A stretch of DNA of 64,000 nucleotides from Massilia agrisoli (GCF_020831365.1 NZ_JAJHPV010000013.1:186001-250000); one strand, 5' to 3'; positions 45,663-55,005 are shown, numbered from the stretch's first letter. Made by a program: numbers and translations. The notes: generated by a model not told the origin, from the letters alone.

Positions 45663-46376
45663 ATGAGCAAATTATCCCTGGACCGCATCCTGCAATCGCA
45701 AGGCTTCGGCACCCGCAAGTACTGCCGCGCCCTGATCGAAGACGGCGACGTGTCGATCAACGGCGACATCCAAGACAGCTACAAGACCACGGTCGAGACC
45801 GACGGCCTCGTGCTCGAGGTGTTCGGCGAAGAGTGGAAATACCGCCAGCACGTGTACATCGCGCTATACAAGCCGGCCAACTTCGAATGTTCGCGCAAGC
45901 CGAGCCATCATCCTGGCGTGCTGACCCTGCTGCCCGAGCAGTTCACCTGGCGCGACGTGCAGCCGGTAGGCCGCCTCGACCACGACACGACCGGCATGCT
46001 GTTGATGTCCGACGACGGCCCGTTTATCCATGCGCAGTCGTCGCCGAAGCGGCACATCCCGAAAATCTACCAGGCAAGCACGCACGATCCGGTGACGCCG
46101 GAGCTGGTCGACCAACTGCTGTCGGGCGTGCAGCTGCATGACGAACCGGCGCCGCTGGCGGCGCTGTCGTGCGTGCAGCGCGGCGACAATCTGCTCGAAA
46201 TCGTTCTCGAACAAGGCAAGTACCACCAGGTCAAGCGCATGCTCGCCGCCGCCGGCAACCACTGCAGCGCGCTGCACCGTTCGGCCATCGGCGGCCTGAC
46301 GCTCGAATCGCTCGGGCTGGCCGAAGGCGAATGGTGCTTCCTGGAGCAAGCGCAGCTCGACCTGCTCGTCCCTTAA
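45663..46376 (+). CDS. rsuA: 16S rRNA pseudouridine synthase (RsuA family)
   Basis: The 237-residue protein has an N-terminal S4 domain (LSLDRILQSQGFGTRKYCR) and the RsuA/RluB/E/F catalytic domain with QPVGRLDHDTTGMLLMSDDG, whose aspartate is the nucleophile, and YHQVKRMLAAAGN. RsuA makes pseudouridine 516 in 16S rRNA. The length and the PSHHPGVLTLLPEQF stretch fit RsuA best, but paralogues RluE and RluF are close. Confidence 0.88.
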   Translation: MSKLSLDRILQSQGFGTRKYCRALIEDGDVSINGDIQDSYKTTVETDGLVLEVFGEEWKYRQHVYIALYKPANFECSRKPSHHPGVLTLLPEQFTWRDVQPVGRLDHDTTGMLLMSDDGPFIHAQSSPKRHIPKIYQASTHDPVTPELVDQLLSGVQLHDEPAPLAALSCVQRGDNLLEIVLEQGKYHQVKRMLAAAGNHCSALHRSAIGGLTLESLGLAEGEWCFLEQAQLDLLVP

Positions 46377-46390
46377 ATTTTACCGACCCT

Positions 46391-47389
46391 ATGAAACTCG
46401 CCACCATCAACGATGGTTCGCGCGACGGCCAGCTTGCTGTCGTCTCGCGCGACCTGAAAACCGCCCACCTTGCCGACGGCATCGCCCCGACCATGCAGGC
46501 GGCGCTCGACGACTGGGCCTTCATCGCGCCCCAGCTGAACGAGCTGTCGACGCTCTTGAACAGTGGCCGCAGCCGCCGCAGCTTCGACTTCGACCCGGCC
46601 AGGTGCATGGCGCCGCTGCCGCGCGCCTACCAGTGGGCGGATGGTTCGGCCTACGTCAATCACGTCGAGCTGGTGCGCAAGGCGCGCAATGCCGAGATGC
46701 CCGAATCGTTCTGGGAAGATCCGCTGATGTACCAGGGCGGCAGCGACGACTTCATCGGGCCGATGGACGACATCGTGCTGGCGCACGAAGAGTGGGGCAT
46801 CGACTTCGAGGCCGAAGTGGCCGTGATTACGGGCGATGTGCCGATGGGTGCAACCGCCGACGAGGCGCACCAGCAGATCAGGCTGCTGATGCTGGTGAAC
46901 GACGTCTCGCTGCGCAACCTGATTCCGCCGGAGCTGGCAAAAGGTTTCGGCTTCCTGCAGTCGAAACCGGCGTCGAGCTTTTCGCCGGTGGCAGTCACCC
47001 CGGACGAACTGGGCGATGCGTGGAAAGGTGGCAAGGTGCATTTGCCGCTGCGTTCGACCTGGAACGGCAAGCTGGTCGGCCAGCCGCAAGCCGGTGTCGA
47101 CATGGTATTCAATTTCCCGCAATTGATCGCCCACCTGTGCAAGACGCGCAACGCGCGCGCCGGCAGCATTGTCGGCTCCGGCACGGTGTCGAACAAGGAT
47201 GCCAGCCGCGGCTATTCGTGCATCGCCGAAAAGCGCTGCCTGGAGATGATCGCCGATGGCGTGGCGAGCACGCCATTCATGCTGTTTGGCGACACGATCA
47301 AGATCGAGATGCTCGATGCTGCCGGGAAGTCGATCTTCGGCGCCATCGACCAGGCTGTGAAACAGGCGGAAGCGAAGCGTTCACGCTGA
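46391..47389 (+). CDS. Fumarylacetoacetate hydrolase family protein
   Basis: The 332-residue enzyme has the FAH C-terminal domain. The metal ligands are in DFEAEVAVITGDVP with DDFIGPMDDIVL before it, and NDVSLRNLIPPELAKGF, GSGTVSNKD and IAEKRCLEMI follow. Members cleave C-C bonds in beta-keto acids of aromatic breakdown, or hydrate and decarboxylate similar acids; this one is not linked to a tyrosine-catabolic operon here, so substrate is open. It starts 14 bases after rsuA and overlaps the convergent TerB-like gene by 9 bases. Confidence 0.88.
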   Translation: MKLATINDGSRDGQLAVVSRDLKTAHLADGIAPTMQAALDDWAFIAPQLNELSTLLNSGRSRRSFDFDPARCMAPLPRAYQWADGSAYVNHVELVRKARNAEMPESFWEDPLMYQGGSDDFIGPMDDIVLAHEEWGIDFEAEVAVITGDVPMGATADEAHQQIRLLMLVNDVSLRNLIPPELAKGFGFLQSKPASSFSPVAVTPDELGDAWKGGKVHLPLRSTWNGKLVGQPQAGVDMVFNFPQLIAHLCKTRNARAGSIVGSGTVSNKDASRGYSCIAEKRCLEMIADGVASTPFMLFGDTIKIEMLDAAGKSIFGAIDQAVKQAEAKRSR

Positions 47390-47791
47390 TCGTGCAGTCG
47401 CGCCGGCGAAGTTGCGCTCGGCCGACCATGCGTTGCTGGCCCGCGTCAGCAACACCGCCTCGGCGTCGGCCAGCCAATCGTCCGCATCGGCAATGTGCCA
47501 CATGGCTTGCAATAGACGGCGCCGCAAATCCGGGTGCGCGATCTCTGCCAGCACCCGGTCGAGCAGGGCGTCGTCCAGCTGGATGGCGTCGGCTGGGCGC
47601 GACGACAGCAGGTCGTCGCACAGCTCCTGCAACATGCGCTGGAAGCCCGGCAGGTCCAGGTCGATATGGTCGAGGATTTTGCTGCTGTCCATGGCGGCGA
47701 TTTCCGATACTGCAAGCTTGCCGTCGACGATCATCGTCAGGGCAAGGATACGGCCCGCGGCGTCGGGGCTGTCTGGGTGGTAGCTGCGCAT
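47381..47791 (-). CDS. TerB-like protein
   Basis: The 136-residue helical protein shows the TerB-like pattern: LALTMIVDGKLAVSEIAAMD in the first half and MWHIADADDWLADAEAVLLT, a second acidic helix-loop-helix, in the second. TerB domains occur in tellurite-resistance and other envelope-stress modules and may bind metal through such acidic loops. A TerC gene lies just downstream in the same region, but it is a separate transcript with its own terminator between them, so a functional link is only suggested. Confidence 0.65.
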   Translation of the reverse strand: MRSYHPDSPDAAGRILALTMIVDGKLAVSEIAAMDSSKILDHIDLDLPGFQRMLQELCDDLLSSRPADAIQLDDALLDRVLAEIAHPDLRRRLLQAMWHIADADDWLADAEAVLLTRASNAWSAERNFAGATARSA

Positions 47792-47819
47792 ACGTCTCCA
47801 ATCTAGAACATCTTGTACG

Positions 47820-47851
47820 AAAAAAATTGAGGGCCCGCCAGGCGGGCCCTC
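47820..47851 (-). terminator. Intrinsic terminator after terC
   Basis: On the minus strand GAGGGCCCGCC and GGCGGGCCCTC form a perfect 11-bp stem with a one-base loop, then AATTTTTTT. It begins 5 bases after the TerC stop codon. Confidence 0.9.
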
Positions 47852-47855
47852 CTGC

Positions 47856-48833
47856 TTATTTCTTCTTGCGGGTCACCCACACGCTGGCGATGCAGCTCGA
47901 CGCGATCAGCACGGCCACCACTGTCAGCGAGGCCTGCACCGGCATGTGGTACCACGGCATGATCAACATCTTGGCGCCGATGAACACCAATACCATCGCC
48001 AGGCCGTACTTGAGCAGGTGGAAGCGGTCCGCCACATCCACCAGCAGGAAATACAAGGCCCGTAGGCCCAGAATGGCAAACAGGTTCGACGTGAACACGA
48101 TGAACGGGTCTTGGGTGATGGCGAAAATCGCCGGGATCGAATCGACGGCGAACACCAGGTCGGTCGCTTCGATCAGCAACAGCACGAGGAACAGCGGCGT
48201 AACGTAGCGCACGCCGTTCTTGACCACGATAAAGCGCTCGCCGTGATCGCCTTCGGCCACCCGCAGGTAACGCCGGGCAATCTTCAGCACAGGGTTGTTT
48301 TCCACATCAGGCTTGGCGTCCACCGCGACGAGCATGCGCATGCCGGTAATGAGCAGGAAGGCGCCGAATACATACAGCACCCAGCTAAATTCGCTGACCA
48401 CCCAGGCGCCGGCCATGATCATGATGGCGCGCATGACGATCGCGCCCAGCACGCCGTAGAGCAACACGCGGCGCTGGTACTGCTGGGGCACCTGAAAGGC
48501 GGTGAAGATCAGCAGGAACACGAATACATTGTCAACCGACAGCGCCTTCTCGATCAGGTAGCCCGAGAAAAACTCCAGCGCTTTCTGGTCGGCGATTTCC
48601 GGCCCGGCCGTGCCGTTCAGGTACCACCACAGGCCGGCGTTGAACAGCATCGCCAGGCCGACCCAGACGGCGGACCAGATCGCCGCTTCCTTCACCTTGA
48701 CCTTGTGGGCCTTGTTGCCGCCAAAAACGAACAGGTCGAGTGCCAGCATGACCAGCACAAAGAAAATAAAGCCTGCCCACATCGGGCCGGTCGCAATGGT
48801 GTCTAATCCGTTCATCGACGCTGCCCCGTCCAT
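47856..48833 (-). CDS. TerC family integral membrane protein
   Basis: The 325-residue protein has about nine membrane segments and the TerC motifs: LALDLFVFGGNKAHKVKVKEA, IEKALSVDNVFVFLLIFTAF and IEATDLVFAVDSIPAIFA, each with membrane acidic residues likely to bind metal. Members named Alx or MeeF export manganese, others give tellurite resistance; metal export is more likely. ATG at 48833 is set by AAGGAG 6 bases before it; ATG at 48839 would overlap that site. Divergent from an NhaR-like regulator. No yybP-ykoY riboswitch fits in the 104-base gap. Confidence 0.9.
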   Translation of the reverse strand: MDGAASMNGLDTIATGPMWAGFIFFVLVMLALDLFVFGGNKAHKVKVKEAAIWSAVWVGLAMLFNAGLWWYLNGTAGPEIADQKALEFFSGYLIEKALSVDNVFVFLLIFTAFQVPQQYQRRVLLYGVLGAIVMRAIMIMAGAWVVSEFSWVLYVFGAFLLITGMRMLVAVDAKPDVENNPVLKIARRYLRVAEGDHGERFIVVKNGVRYVTPLFLVLLLIEATDLVFAVDSIPAIFAITQDPFIVFTSNLFAILGLRALYFLLVDVADRFHLLKYGLAMVLVFIGAKMLIMPWYHMPVQASLTVVAVLIASSCIASVWVTRKKK

Positions 48834-48937
48834 GGTCATCTCCTTCAATAATCAATGTCAGGTCATCATAACGGCGCGGCAATACTTCGTACAAATCGAA
48901 TATACTTGAGCGATTCATCGAAAAAAACTGCGAATCT

Positions 48938-49834
48938 ATGGCAACGCTCAACTTCAAGCACCTGCGCTATTTCTGGATCGTTGCCAAGAGCGGCAGCATC
49001 GCGCGCGCCGCCCGGCAATTGCACGTGACGCCCCAGACCATCTCGGGCCAGCTGAGCGAGTTTGCCGCGACCCTGGGGGTGGAATTGTTCCGTCGCAGCG
49101 GGCGCAACCTGGAGCTGAGCGACAGCGGGCGGCGCATCCTGGCCTATGCCGACGACATTTTCAGCCGCGAAGACGCCTTGCTCGAAGTGGTGCGTGACCA
49201 GTCGCGGGCGGCGAGCAGTTTCCGGCTCGGCTTCGCCGATTCGGTGTCGAAGCTGATCGCATGCCGGCTGGTCGAACCCGCGCTCAGCTTGCCTGAGCCG
49301 CTGTACCTGGTGTGCCGCGAAGGCCGGCTGGACAGCCTGCTGGCCGACCTTGCGGTGCACCGGCTCGACATGATCATTGCCGACCGGCCTATTCCCGCAC
49401 ACCTGAGCGTGCGCGGCTACAACCATCTGCTGGGAGAGAGCGGCATGACGGTGTTTGCCACGGCGGCGCTGGCGGCCACCCTGAAAGGGGAATTTCCCGC
49501 CTGTCTGGACGGCGCTCCGCTTTTGTTGCCGGGCGAGGATTTCGCGATTTACCATCGGCTGCAGCAGTGGCTGGGCACCCACGAGCTGCATCCGCGCGTG
49601 GTCGGCGAGTTCGACGACAGCGCCATGATGAAAACCTTCGGCCAGTCGGGCGCCGGGCTGTTCTTCGCGCCGGATGTCATTGCGGAGCAAGTATGCCGGC
49701 AGTATGGGGTGATCGAGGTGGGGCGGGCCGAGGCCCTGGTGGAACAAGTGTATGCGATCACGACCGAGCGGCGCTTGAGCCATCCGGCGACCGTGGCGAT
49801 CAGCCAGGCGGCGCGCCATGAACTGTTTGCGTGA
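48938..49834 (+). CDS. LysR-family activator, NhaR-like
   Basis: The 298-residue regulator has the LysR helix-turn-helix at residues ~4-60 (NFKHLRYFWIVAKSGSIARA, then LHVTPQTISGQLSEF), close in pattern to NhaR of E. coli. The effector-binding half follows, with DMIIADRPIPAHLSVRGYNH. E. coli NhaR responds to sodium and drives nhaA and pgaABCD. Here it is divergent from terC with about 100 bases between, so terC is a natural target candidate, a point not tested. Confidence 0.87.
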   Translation: MATLNFKHLRYFWIVAKSGSIARAARQLHVTPQTISGQLSEFAATLGVELFRRSGRNLELSDSGRRILAYADDIFSREDALLEVVRDQSRAASSFRLGFADSVSKLIACRLVEPALSLPEPLYLVCREGRLDSLLADLAVHRLDMIIADRPIPAHLSVRGYNHLLGESGMTVFATAALAATLKGEFPACLDGAPLLLPGEDFAIYHRLQQWLGTHELHPRVVGEFDDSAMMKTFGQSGAGLFFAPDVIAEQVCRQYGVIEVGRAEALVEQVYAITTERRLSHPATVAISQAARHELFA

Positions 49835-49858
49835 GCCCGGGTGGGAGGAAGCCCCATT

Positions 49859-49875
49859 CTGCTAAAATAAAGCAG
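49859..49875 (+). promoter_or_regulatory. Candidate operator/-10 of the toxin-antitoxin pair
   Basis: CTGCT and AGCAG flank AAAATAA in inverted order, with TAAAAT suitable as a -10. It lies 30 bases before the antitoxin ATG. Antitoxins of this type usually bind such repeats to repress their own operon. Confidence 0.45.
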
Positions 49876-49904
49876 TGTAGGAACGTTGCTACGACGGGGG
49901 GCGA

Positions 49905-50159
49905 ATGAGTGTAACAACTACGCTGAGCAGCCGGGAGTTTAACCAGAACACGAGCGAGGCGAAAAAAGCGGCCGACAAAGGACCGGTTTTTATCACCGAC
50001 CGCGGCCGTCCCGCACACGTGCTTTTGTCCATTGACGAATATCGGCGGCTGACCCGGACCGACCAGATAGCTGATCTACTGGCAATGCCAGAGGCAGCAG
50101 AGGTTGATCTCCCACTCGGGCGCGCAGGTGACGTGGCGGTCCCCGCCGACCTTGGATGA
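49905..50159 (+). CDS. Type II antitoxin, Phd/YefM family
   Basis: The 84-residue protein has the Phd/YefM N-terminal pattern: STRREFNQ-like SSREFNQNTSEAKKAA, then GPVFITDRGRPAHVLLSIDEYRRL. The C-terminal tail probably wraps and blocks the toxin. It is translated just before the toxin; the two overlap by 4 bases (ATGA). Confidence 0.9.
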   Translation: MSVTTTLSSREFNQNTSEAKKAADKGPVFITDRGRPAHVLLSIDEYRRLTRTDQIADLLAMPEAAEVDLPLGRAGDVAVPADLG

Positions 50160-50575
50160 ACTACCTTCTCGATACCAACGTCGTTTCTGAGATCCGGAAG
50201 GTACGAGCCGGAAAGGCGGATCCGAACGTGGTACGGTGGGCCGATCGCGTGTCGAGCAGCAGCCTCTACATTTCAGTAATCACGGTCGAAGAAATCGAAA
50301 TCGGCACCCTGATCGTCGAGCGCCGTGATGCTGTGCAGGGCGGCGTCCTTCGAAACTGGCTTGAGCAGCACGTGTTGCCAACGTTCGCGAGCCGAACATT
50401 GTCTATAGACGTTGCCGTTGCGCGACGTGCTGCTGGACTGCACGTGCCGAATGTCCGCCCGGTCCGTGACGCACTTATTGCCGCCACCGCCTTGGTACAT
50501 GGAATGACCGTCGTAACACGCAATACTGCCGATTTTGCTGAAATGGGCGTGCCACTGCTCAATCCGTGGGGCTAA
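50156..50575 (+). CDS. VapC-type PIN-domain toxin
   Basis: The 139-residue PIN ribonuclease shows the acidic metal residues: Asp6 in YLLDTNVVSE, Glu47/48 in TVEEIEIG and Asp in RPVRDALIAATA, plus NTADFAEMGV at the end. PIN toxins cleave tRNA or rRNA when the antitoxin is lost. The length and the NTADF ending suggest the FitB/VapC-like subgroup. The pair sits just before an AT-rich region, consistent with an island edge. Confidence 0.92.
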   Translation: MNYLLDTNVVSEIRKVRAGKADPNVVRWADRVSSSSLYISVITVEEIEIGTLIVERRDAVQGGVLRNWLEQHVLPTFASRTLSIDVAVARRAAGLHVPNVRPVRDALIAATALVHGMTVVTRNTADFAEMGVPLLNPWG

Positions 50576-50897
50576 GCACTTCATCACGTTACCTGACCAT
50601 CCCAAAGCAACACTTGTTCGCAGAACGCCACATCTAAATCGTCCATATCGATCCGCCGATCTGGCGGACGCTCTGGTTGACGAGCAGGCGATATTGCGCC
50701 AGCTGCACCACATCATCCTGGCTGCTTTAGGCTGGGTTAGCGAACACCACCCTCAACATAAGGCAGGAAATCGCATCTATGCCAACCTAGACTGGGAGGA
50801 ACGACGTCGCGGGGACCCTGGCCGAGAAATACTGGACGACCGCACGATCATCGCTGCATTAGCCCGCATTGAGACGAACGGCTCGGGCAAGAAGTAG
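50535..50897 (+). pseudogene. Possible gene remnant, 120-codon frame
   Basis: The frame overlaps the end of the toxin gene, so its first 40 codons are unlikely to be real. From about 50640 on, the translation looks protein-like (QAILRQLHHIILAALGWVSE, then DWEERRRGDPGREIL), but no good start or ribosome site is visible. It may be the tail of a gene lost by recombination at the island edge. Confidence 0.25.
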
Positions 50898-51448
50898 GGA
50901 TGACGCACCTGCCGTCGTAGGGCAGGAAGCTTTGCTGAGCCACGTCTCCGGCGCGGCATGCTGCGAAATCGCGCCCTGGGTATTGGTAAGTGCTTTCGGG
51001 AGGACTTCAACGAAAGAAAAATGGGCTTGAAAATGTTTTGTCACATTGTTGCTTCAGGTGTAAATTCATTTTTCGATACTCGAAACGGAATACCTTTACA
51101 GATTTAACACTCCAGCTACGGTTCTGCGAGTTTCTTATACGATTACTGTAATCCTTAGGTAAAAGCTTTGGAGAAGATTGTCAATTTATTTTACGATGCA
51201 AATGTTGTCCATTTTAAAAAGACCTTTGTAAAACAATAAGTTCTGATCGTTATAATTTAGATATGGATATACGGGATTGATTCTTGTAGAATTGCATTAA
51301 TTCGATTCTCCGCTTAATGCTTGTAAAGCAATAAATTAGGCGAAACAACACTCCGTTCAAATAGATCCGAATCGACGAATTGCTAAAGGTTCAAACTGAT
51401 CCTTTTGTCAGTTGCTTTCGACAGTTATCAATTCAAAAAATTAATTTA
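50898..51448. other. AT-rich intergenic region before galU
   Basis: These ~550 bases are far more AT-rich than the genes to the left, with many T and A runs (for example 51060-51330). No gene, tRNA or clear terminator was recognised. No ribosome site precedes the galU ATG. The abrupt drop in GC marks the start of the glycan island. Confidence 0.6.
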
Positions 51449-52330
51449 ATGATCAATACTCCGATTCGCAAAGCCGTGTTCCCGATCGCTGGCTTGGGCA
51501 CTAGATTTCTACCTGCGACGAAGGCGGCGCCAAAAGAAATGCTCGCCGTTGTTGACAAGCCGCTGATTCAATACGCCGTGGAAGAGGCGTACACCGCTGG
51601 AATTCGGCAAATGATTTTTGTTACCGGTCGCACAAAGAGGAGTGTGGAAGATCACTTTGATACGGCCTACGAACTGGAGAGTGAACTCGAGGCTGCTGGT
51701 AAACTCGAACTGCTTGAATTAGCGCGCTCCATTGCGCCTGAGGATATGAGCTGTGTATATGTTCGACAGTCTAGGGCACTTGGACTGGGTCACGCTGTAC
51801 TTTGCGCACAGGGCCTGGTAGGAGAGGAGCCATTTGCGTTACTGCTAGCGGATGACCTCATGGTCGGGACCCCTCCAGTGATGACACAGATGGTCGAACG
51901 ATATAAAGACTGGCGTACCAGCATACTAGCGGTGCAGGACGTGCCGCCCGAGCACACGCAGCGCTACGGTATTGTATCCGGTGCGGAGATTGATAGCACT
52001 ATGACTGACGTATCTGGTATCGTGGAAAAGCCGAAACCGGGACTGGCGCCCACAACACTTGCTGTCGCTGGTCGGTATATTCTCACGCCGGGAATTTTCG
52101 CTGAATTAGCGAAGCAGACCCGCGGAGTTGGCGGCGAGATTCAACTCACTGATGGCATATCGATGTTGCTAAGACGCGAGAAGGTCTTCGCTTACCGCTA
52201 TCAAGGAAAAAGGTACGATTGTGGCAGCAAGCTGGGATTTCTCCAGGCGACAGTTGATCTTGCTCAAAGCCATCCCGAGGTTGGGAATGAGTTTTCGACT
52301 TGGCTATTGAGTAGTTCACAGCGCTGTTGA
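51449..52330 (+). CDS. galU: UTP-glucose-1-phosphate uridylyltransferase
   Basis: The 293-residue enzyme makes UDP-glucose, a donor for cell-surface glycans. The nucleotide-binding start is [19 protein letters not shown], followed by [28 protein letters not shown] with the metal aspartate, and [16 protein letters not shown] at 51449 fits the family start; the frame extends upstream without homology. It is the only plus-strand gene of the glycan region and may serve the others. Its codon use and AT content are unlike the housekeeping genes of the window. Confidence 0.94.
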   Translation: MINTPIRKAVFPIAGLGTRFLPATKAAPKEMLAVVDKPLIQYAVEEAYTAGIRQMIFVTGRTKRSVEDHFDTAYELESELEAAGKLELLELARSIAPEDMSCVYVRQSRALGLGHAVLCAQGLVGEEPFALLLADDLMVGTPPVMTQMVERYKDWRTSILAVQDVPPEHTQRYGIVSGAEIDSTMTDVSGIVEKPKPGLAPTTLAVAGRYILTPGIFAELAKQTRGVGGEIQLTDGISMLLRREKVFAYRYQGKRYDCGSKLGFLQATVDLAQSHPEVGNEFSTWLLSSSQRC

Positions 52331-52421
52331 TATTGCATTCGCAGTAGCCGATAAGGCGATACCGTTGAACTTCGATCGGGTAGGTATGAATTGCGATCGT
52401 CGCGTGTTATCATCGGAAGTG

Positions 52422-52447
52422 ACAGGCTGCCGTCCAGGCAGCCTGTT
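52422..52447. terminator. Hairpin between convergent galU and PP-loop gene
   Basis: ACAGGCTGCC and GGCAGCCTGT pair perfectly around GTCCA. T runs on either side are weak, so it may need help from Rho; its position between two convergent stop codons suits a shared terminator. Confidence 0.6.
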
Positions 52448-52452
52448 CAGGC

Positions 52453-53673
52453 TCATATCAATTTCCCCAGTTCTTTCGCTTCATAGTGTGACTCAATAAG
52501 CGCACGTACATGACTCTCCGTTGATAAAGGAGTTTCCGACAATTTCTCGACGATTTCCGTCCAAAATTTTGTCGGCCGAACTTTCTTGGCTTTGAGAAGT
52601 TCTGCGATCTCTACTAATAGCTTCGGTTCGGTACTAAACCCAAAACGTTGAGGATCTCGACTCTCGGCGAGCACACCGAACATGGTCCGGAGGCATTTTT
52701 CGCACTTGCCGCAATTGGTGGCGTGACCGGGTTGCCAGCAAACGCGCAGGGTGACTGGAACATTCAGACACTCCGACATATTGCAGATTTCCCGTAACTT
52801 GGCTTGCCGAGTATAGCGAAAGTCGTGATGCGAAACCATGCAGTCAGAGAAACGTAAAAATTGGTCGATCGTAGGCCAGGACGCACACTTCGTATTTTGG
52901 TCGTCTTTTATCGAGTAGCTCGACGCGATGTATATTTCGCGCAAGCTGCGCTTCCATGCAAGCGGTGCTGAGTGTCCTATCAGGCCAATCCCGTGTTGGA
53001 AACCGTGCCACCAACTAGACGCCTGATTTGGGCGGGCGAATTTTTCGTCCAGTACACGATAGTTGATAAAGAACCGGAAGCTGCTTTTGACGGGCGCGTA
53101 CTGAAGTCCGAGCGTCCTCGCGACAGCCCTGTTCTGATCGGAGACCACTTCCCATTCCTTGATATTCGAAAAGTAAATATCGGCCCCCCAAAGGGTAACT
53201 AAGAGAGGTCGCTTTTCCAAGGTCGAAAGCAAGGTGAAGTTTGCGTCAACCCCACCAGAAAAAAATAATAACGAGCCTTGGGAGACTGGCGACAGTCGAT
53301 TAGTAATGAGGCGACCGGGTGTTAATGAACCTCTGAGGTCAGCATCCGGATACATTCCTATATAGCCACGTTTAAAACCTGTAATGCTGTTATAGAAATC
53401 CTCATCCACTTCGGATGCGATAATCTCAGCGTCATATACCCATGAGATCGGAAGCACGTTGCAAAGAAATGGGATAACTGCGATTGAGTCGGGGACGCTT
53501 TCGATATTTTCATCGTATTCGATGAAGAAATCGCGAACGCCACATCCAGCAGTTGCAAACCACCCCTGGATTTCATCAATATTAAAGGCTTCGCACCATT
53601 CTCCCGTTACTTCATATTCGTAGGTTATCCGGTTGCCGCACTTATTTACCTTGACGCTAATCGAGTTTTTCAT
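52453..53673 (-). CDS. PP-loop ATPase with QueC-like zinc motif, in glycan locus
   Basis: The 406-residue protein has about 130 N-terminal residues of unknown fold, then a PP-loop LLFFSGGVDANFTLL (SGGVD at 139-143) of the adenine-nucleotide alpha-hydrolase fold. Near the end four cysteines are spaced C312-X8-C321-X2-C324-X2-C327, the same spacing as the zinc site of QueC, with NCGKCEKCLRTM. QueC uses ATP to activate a carboxylate and form a nitrile in preQ0. No other queuosine gene is near, and the size is nearly double that of QueC. The role is unknown; a carboxylate- or amide-activating step on a sugar is a reasonable guess. Confidence 0.6.
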   Translation of the reverse strand: MKNSISVKVNKCGNRITYEYEVTGEWCEAFNIDEIQGWFATAGCGVRDFFIEYDENIESVPDSIAVIPFLCNVLPISWVYDAEIIASEVDEDFYNSITGFKRGYIGMYPDADLRGSLTPGRLITNRLSPVSQGSLLFFSGGVDANFTLLSTLEKRPLLVTLWGADIYFSNIKEWEVVSDQNRAVARTLGLQYAPVKSSFRFFINYRVLDEKFARPNQASSWWHGFQHGIGLIGHSAPLAWKRSLREIYIASSYSIKDDQNTKCASWPTIDQFLRFSDCMVSHHDFRYTRQAKLREICNMSECLNVPVTLRVCWQPGHATNCGKCEKCLRTMFGVLAESRDPQRFGFSTEPKLLVEIAELLKAKKVRPTKFWTEIVEKLSETPLSTESHVRALIESHYEAKELGKLI

Positions 53674-53744
53674 TTCGAGACTTATCCATTAGTAAGATCA
53701 GATATGCGGACTCTACCTCCAGACGCGGCTGCCAAAATCTTCCC

Positions 53745-54881
53745 TCACGACCACCGTTCATTGACAGCGACACCACACGCCATCGCGGCGCGACGATAGA
53801 GCTCAAACAAGCTAGAACGCTGAGCATCATAACGAGCTGCATTAAATTTCACCTTATCGAGCACCTCGCGAAGGGATGTCGCTGTATTGACGTCATCAAG
53901 GGAAACGTGAGGATAGGCCATCGTATTGACGAGTTCCTGAATGCGGCCATCGGATACAACGCAAACCCCAGCCCCGCCACCTTGAATAGTCGCGACTACG
54001 CCGTGCATACGCATCCCGATTCCAAGGTCGCGTCGTGAAGCGGAGTCTATCCAGGCTGCGGCTGAGAAGTAGTATGATCCGTTTTTTGAATAGCAGTCGT
54101 TATAGTCCTGCTGCGACATCGATGGAGATAACGCAGCCCGTTCCCACGCAAGGTAGTCGAGTGTTTTTTGGTTATCGCGATCTCCGTCGATAAAGTTGAA
54201 GAGATTTGGATTCGTCTGCAAAACGTAGCGACAGTCAAAGCCGCTTACCAGATCGCGCAGTTTTGCTTCCGTAGAGCGATGATTTGACAGAGTGCCGGGA
54301 TAGAAATCGACTTTCGGATGCGTTAAGTCTGCTGCGCGTGCCAATGCTGCCGATATGGTCGATCCGTCAATCGAGCGGTTAATGAAGTTGGACGGGCAGC
54401 CAGTGACTACAACGTTTTCCACACCGTGACGTTCCAGGAGGCGTTGCGTTGCCCGGCCCCGCACTCCGATGAGCGGGGCATGCCGTTTCAGGGCATCGAT
54501 GAATCGAACTGTTCCTTCAGTCAGCACTATTTCGTCTTCAGAGAGCTCACATTGGAGGCCTAGGCCAGCGATAAATACCGGCTTGGCTATGTAATTAACA
54601 ATATGTGCCCATCCTGCGAGGTCAAAATTGGGATTAAGCTGGTTAGCTGCGGGAATATGTAGTACGTCGATCGAATCCTTTATTACGTCCAGATCATTGC
54701 TTTCGGCCTGGGAAAAGTAAAGCTTGGGATCTGTAATATTCAGGTCGGCAGCATACTGGTAGACTAAATTTCCGGTGTTGTCTCCTGCCAGTTTTAACGA
54801 TGTTTGGGGCTGGGAGAGCGCGCGGCTTAAAGTTCCGTTGGTGCCAAACACGCCAACGACAGGCCGTTTATGATTCGTCAT
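53745..54881 (-). CDS. Polysaccharide pyruvyl transferase family protein
   Basis: The 378-residue protein has the family's features: FGTNGTLSRAL near the start, FIAGLGLQCELSEDEI, IGVRGRATQRLLERHGVENV, TGCPSNFI and GIGMRMHGVVA near the C-terminus. Such enzymes (CsaB, WcaK group) add pyruvate as a ketal to a sugar in an exopolysaccharide, using phosphoenolpyruvate. It may decorate the product of the nearby glycosyltransferases. A 71-base gap separates it from the PP-loop gene downstream, so they may be co-transcribed. Confidence 0.82.
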   Translation of the reverse strand: MTNHKRPVVGVFGTNGTLSRALSQPQTSLKLAGDNTGNLVYQYAADLNITDPKLYFSQAESNDLDVIKDSIDVLHIPAANQLNPNFDLAGWAHIVNYIAKPVFIAGLGLQCELSEDEIVLTEGTVRFIDALKRHAPLIGVRGRATQRLLERHGVENVVVTGCPSNFINRSIDGSTISAALARAADLTHPKVDFYPGTLSNHRSTEAKLRDLVSGFDCRYVLQTNPNLFNFIDGDRDNQKTLDYLAWERAALSPSMSQQDYNDCYSKNGSYYFSAAAWIDSASRRDLGIGMRMHGVVATIQGGGAGVCVVSDGRIQELVNTMAYPHVSLDDVNTATSLREVLDKVKFNAARYDAQRSSLFELYRRAAMACGVAVNERWS

Positions 54882-55005
54882 ATTTATACAAGTTAATATT
54901 TGATTAGATCCAAATTGTCGGATCGGGACGGCGCTAATAGATCATGCCATCGACAGAAGCTTATTTCTCTATGTTAGTGCCACCGGAAAATTCACGCCTT
55001 GTGGA

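Noticed and set aside
48834-48937. Possible yybP-ykoY manganese riboswitch before terC
   Set aside because: The gap to the divergent regulator is only 104 bases and contains no matching stem or loop motifs.
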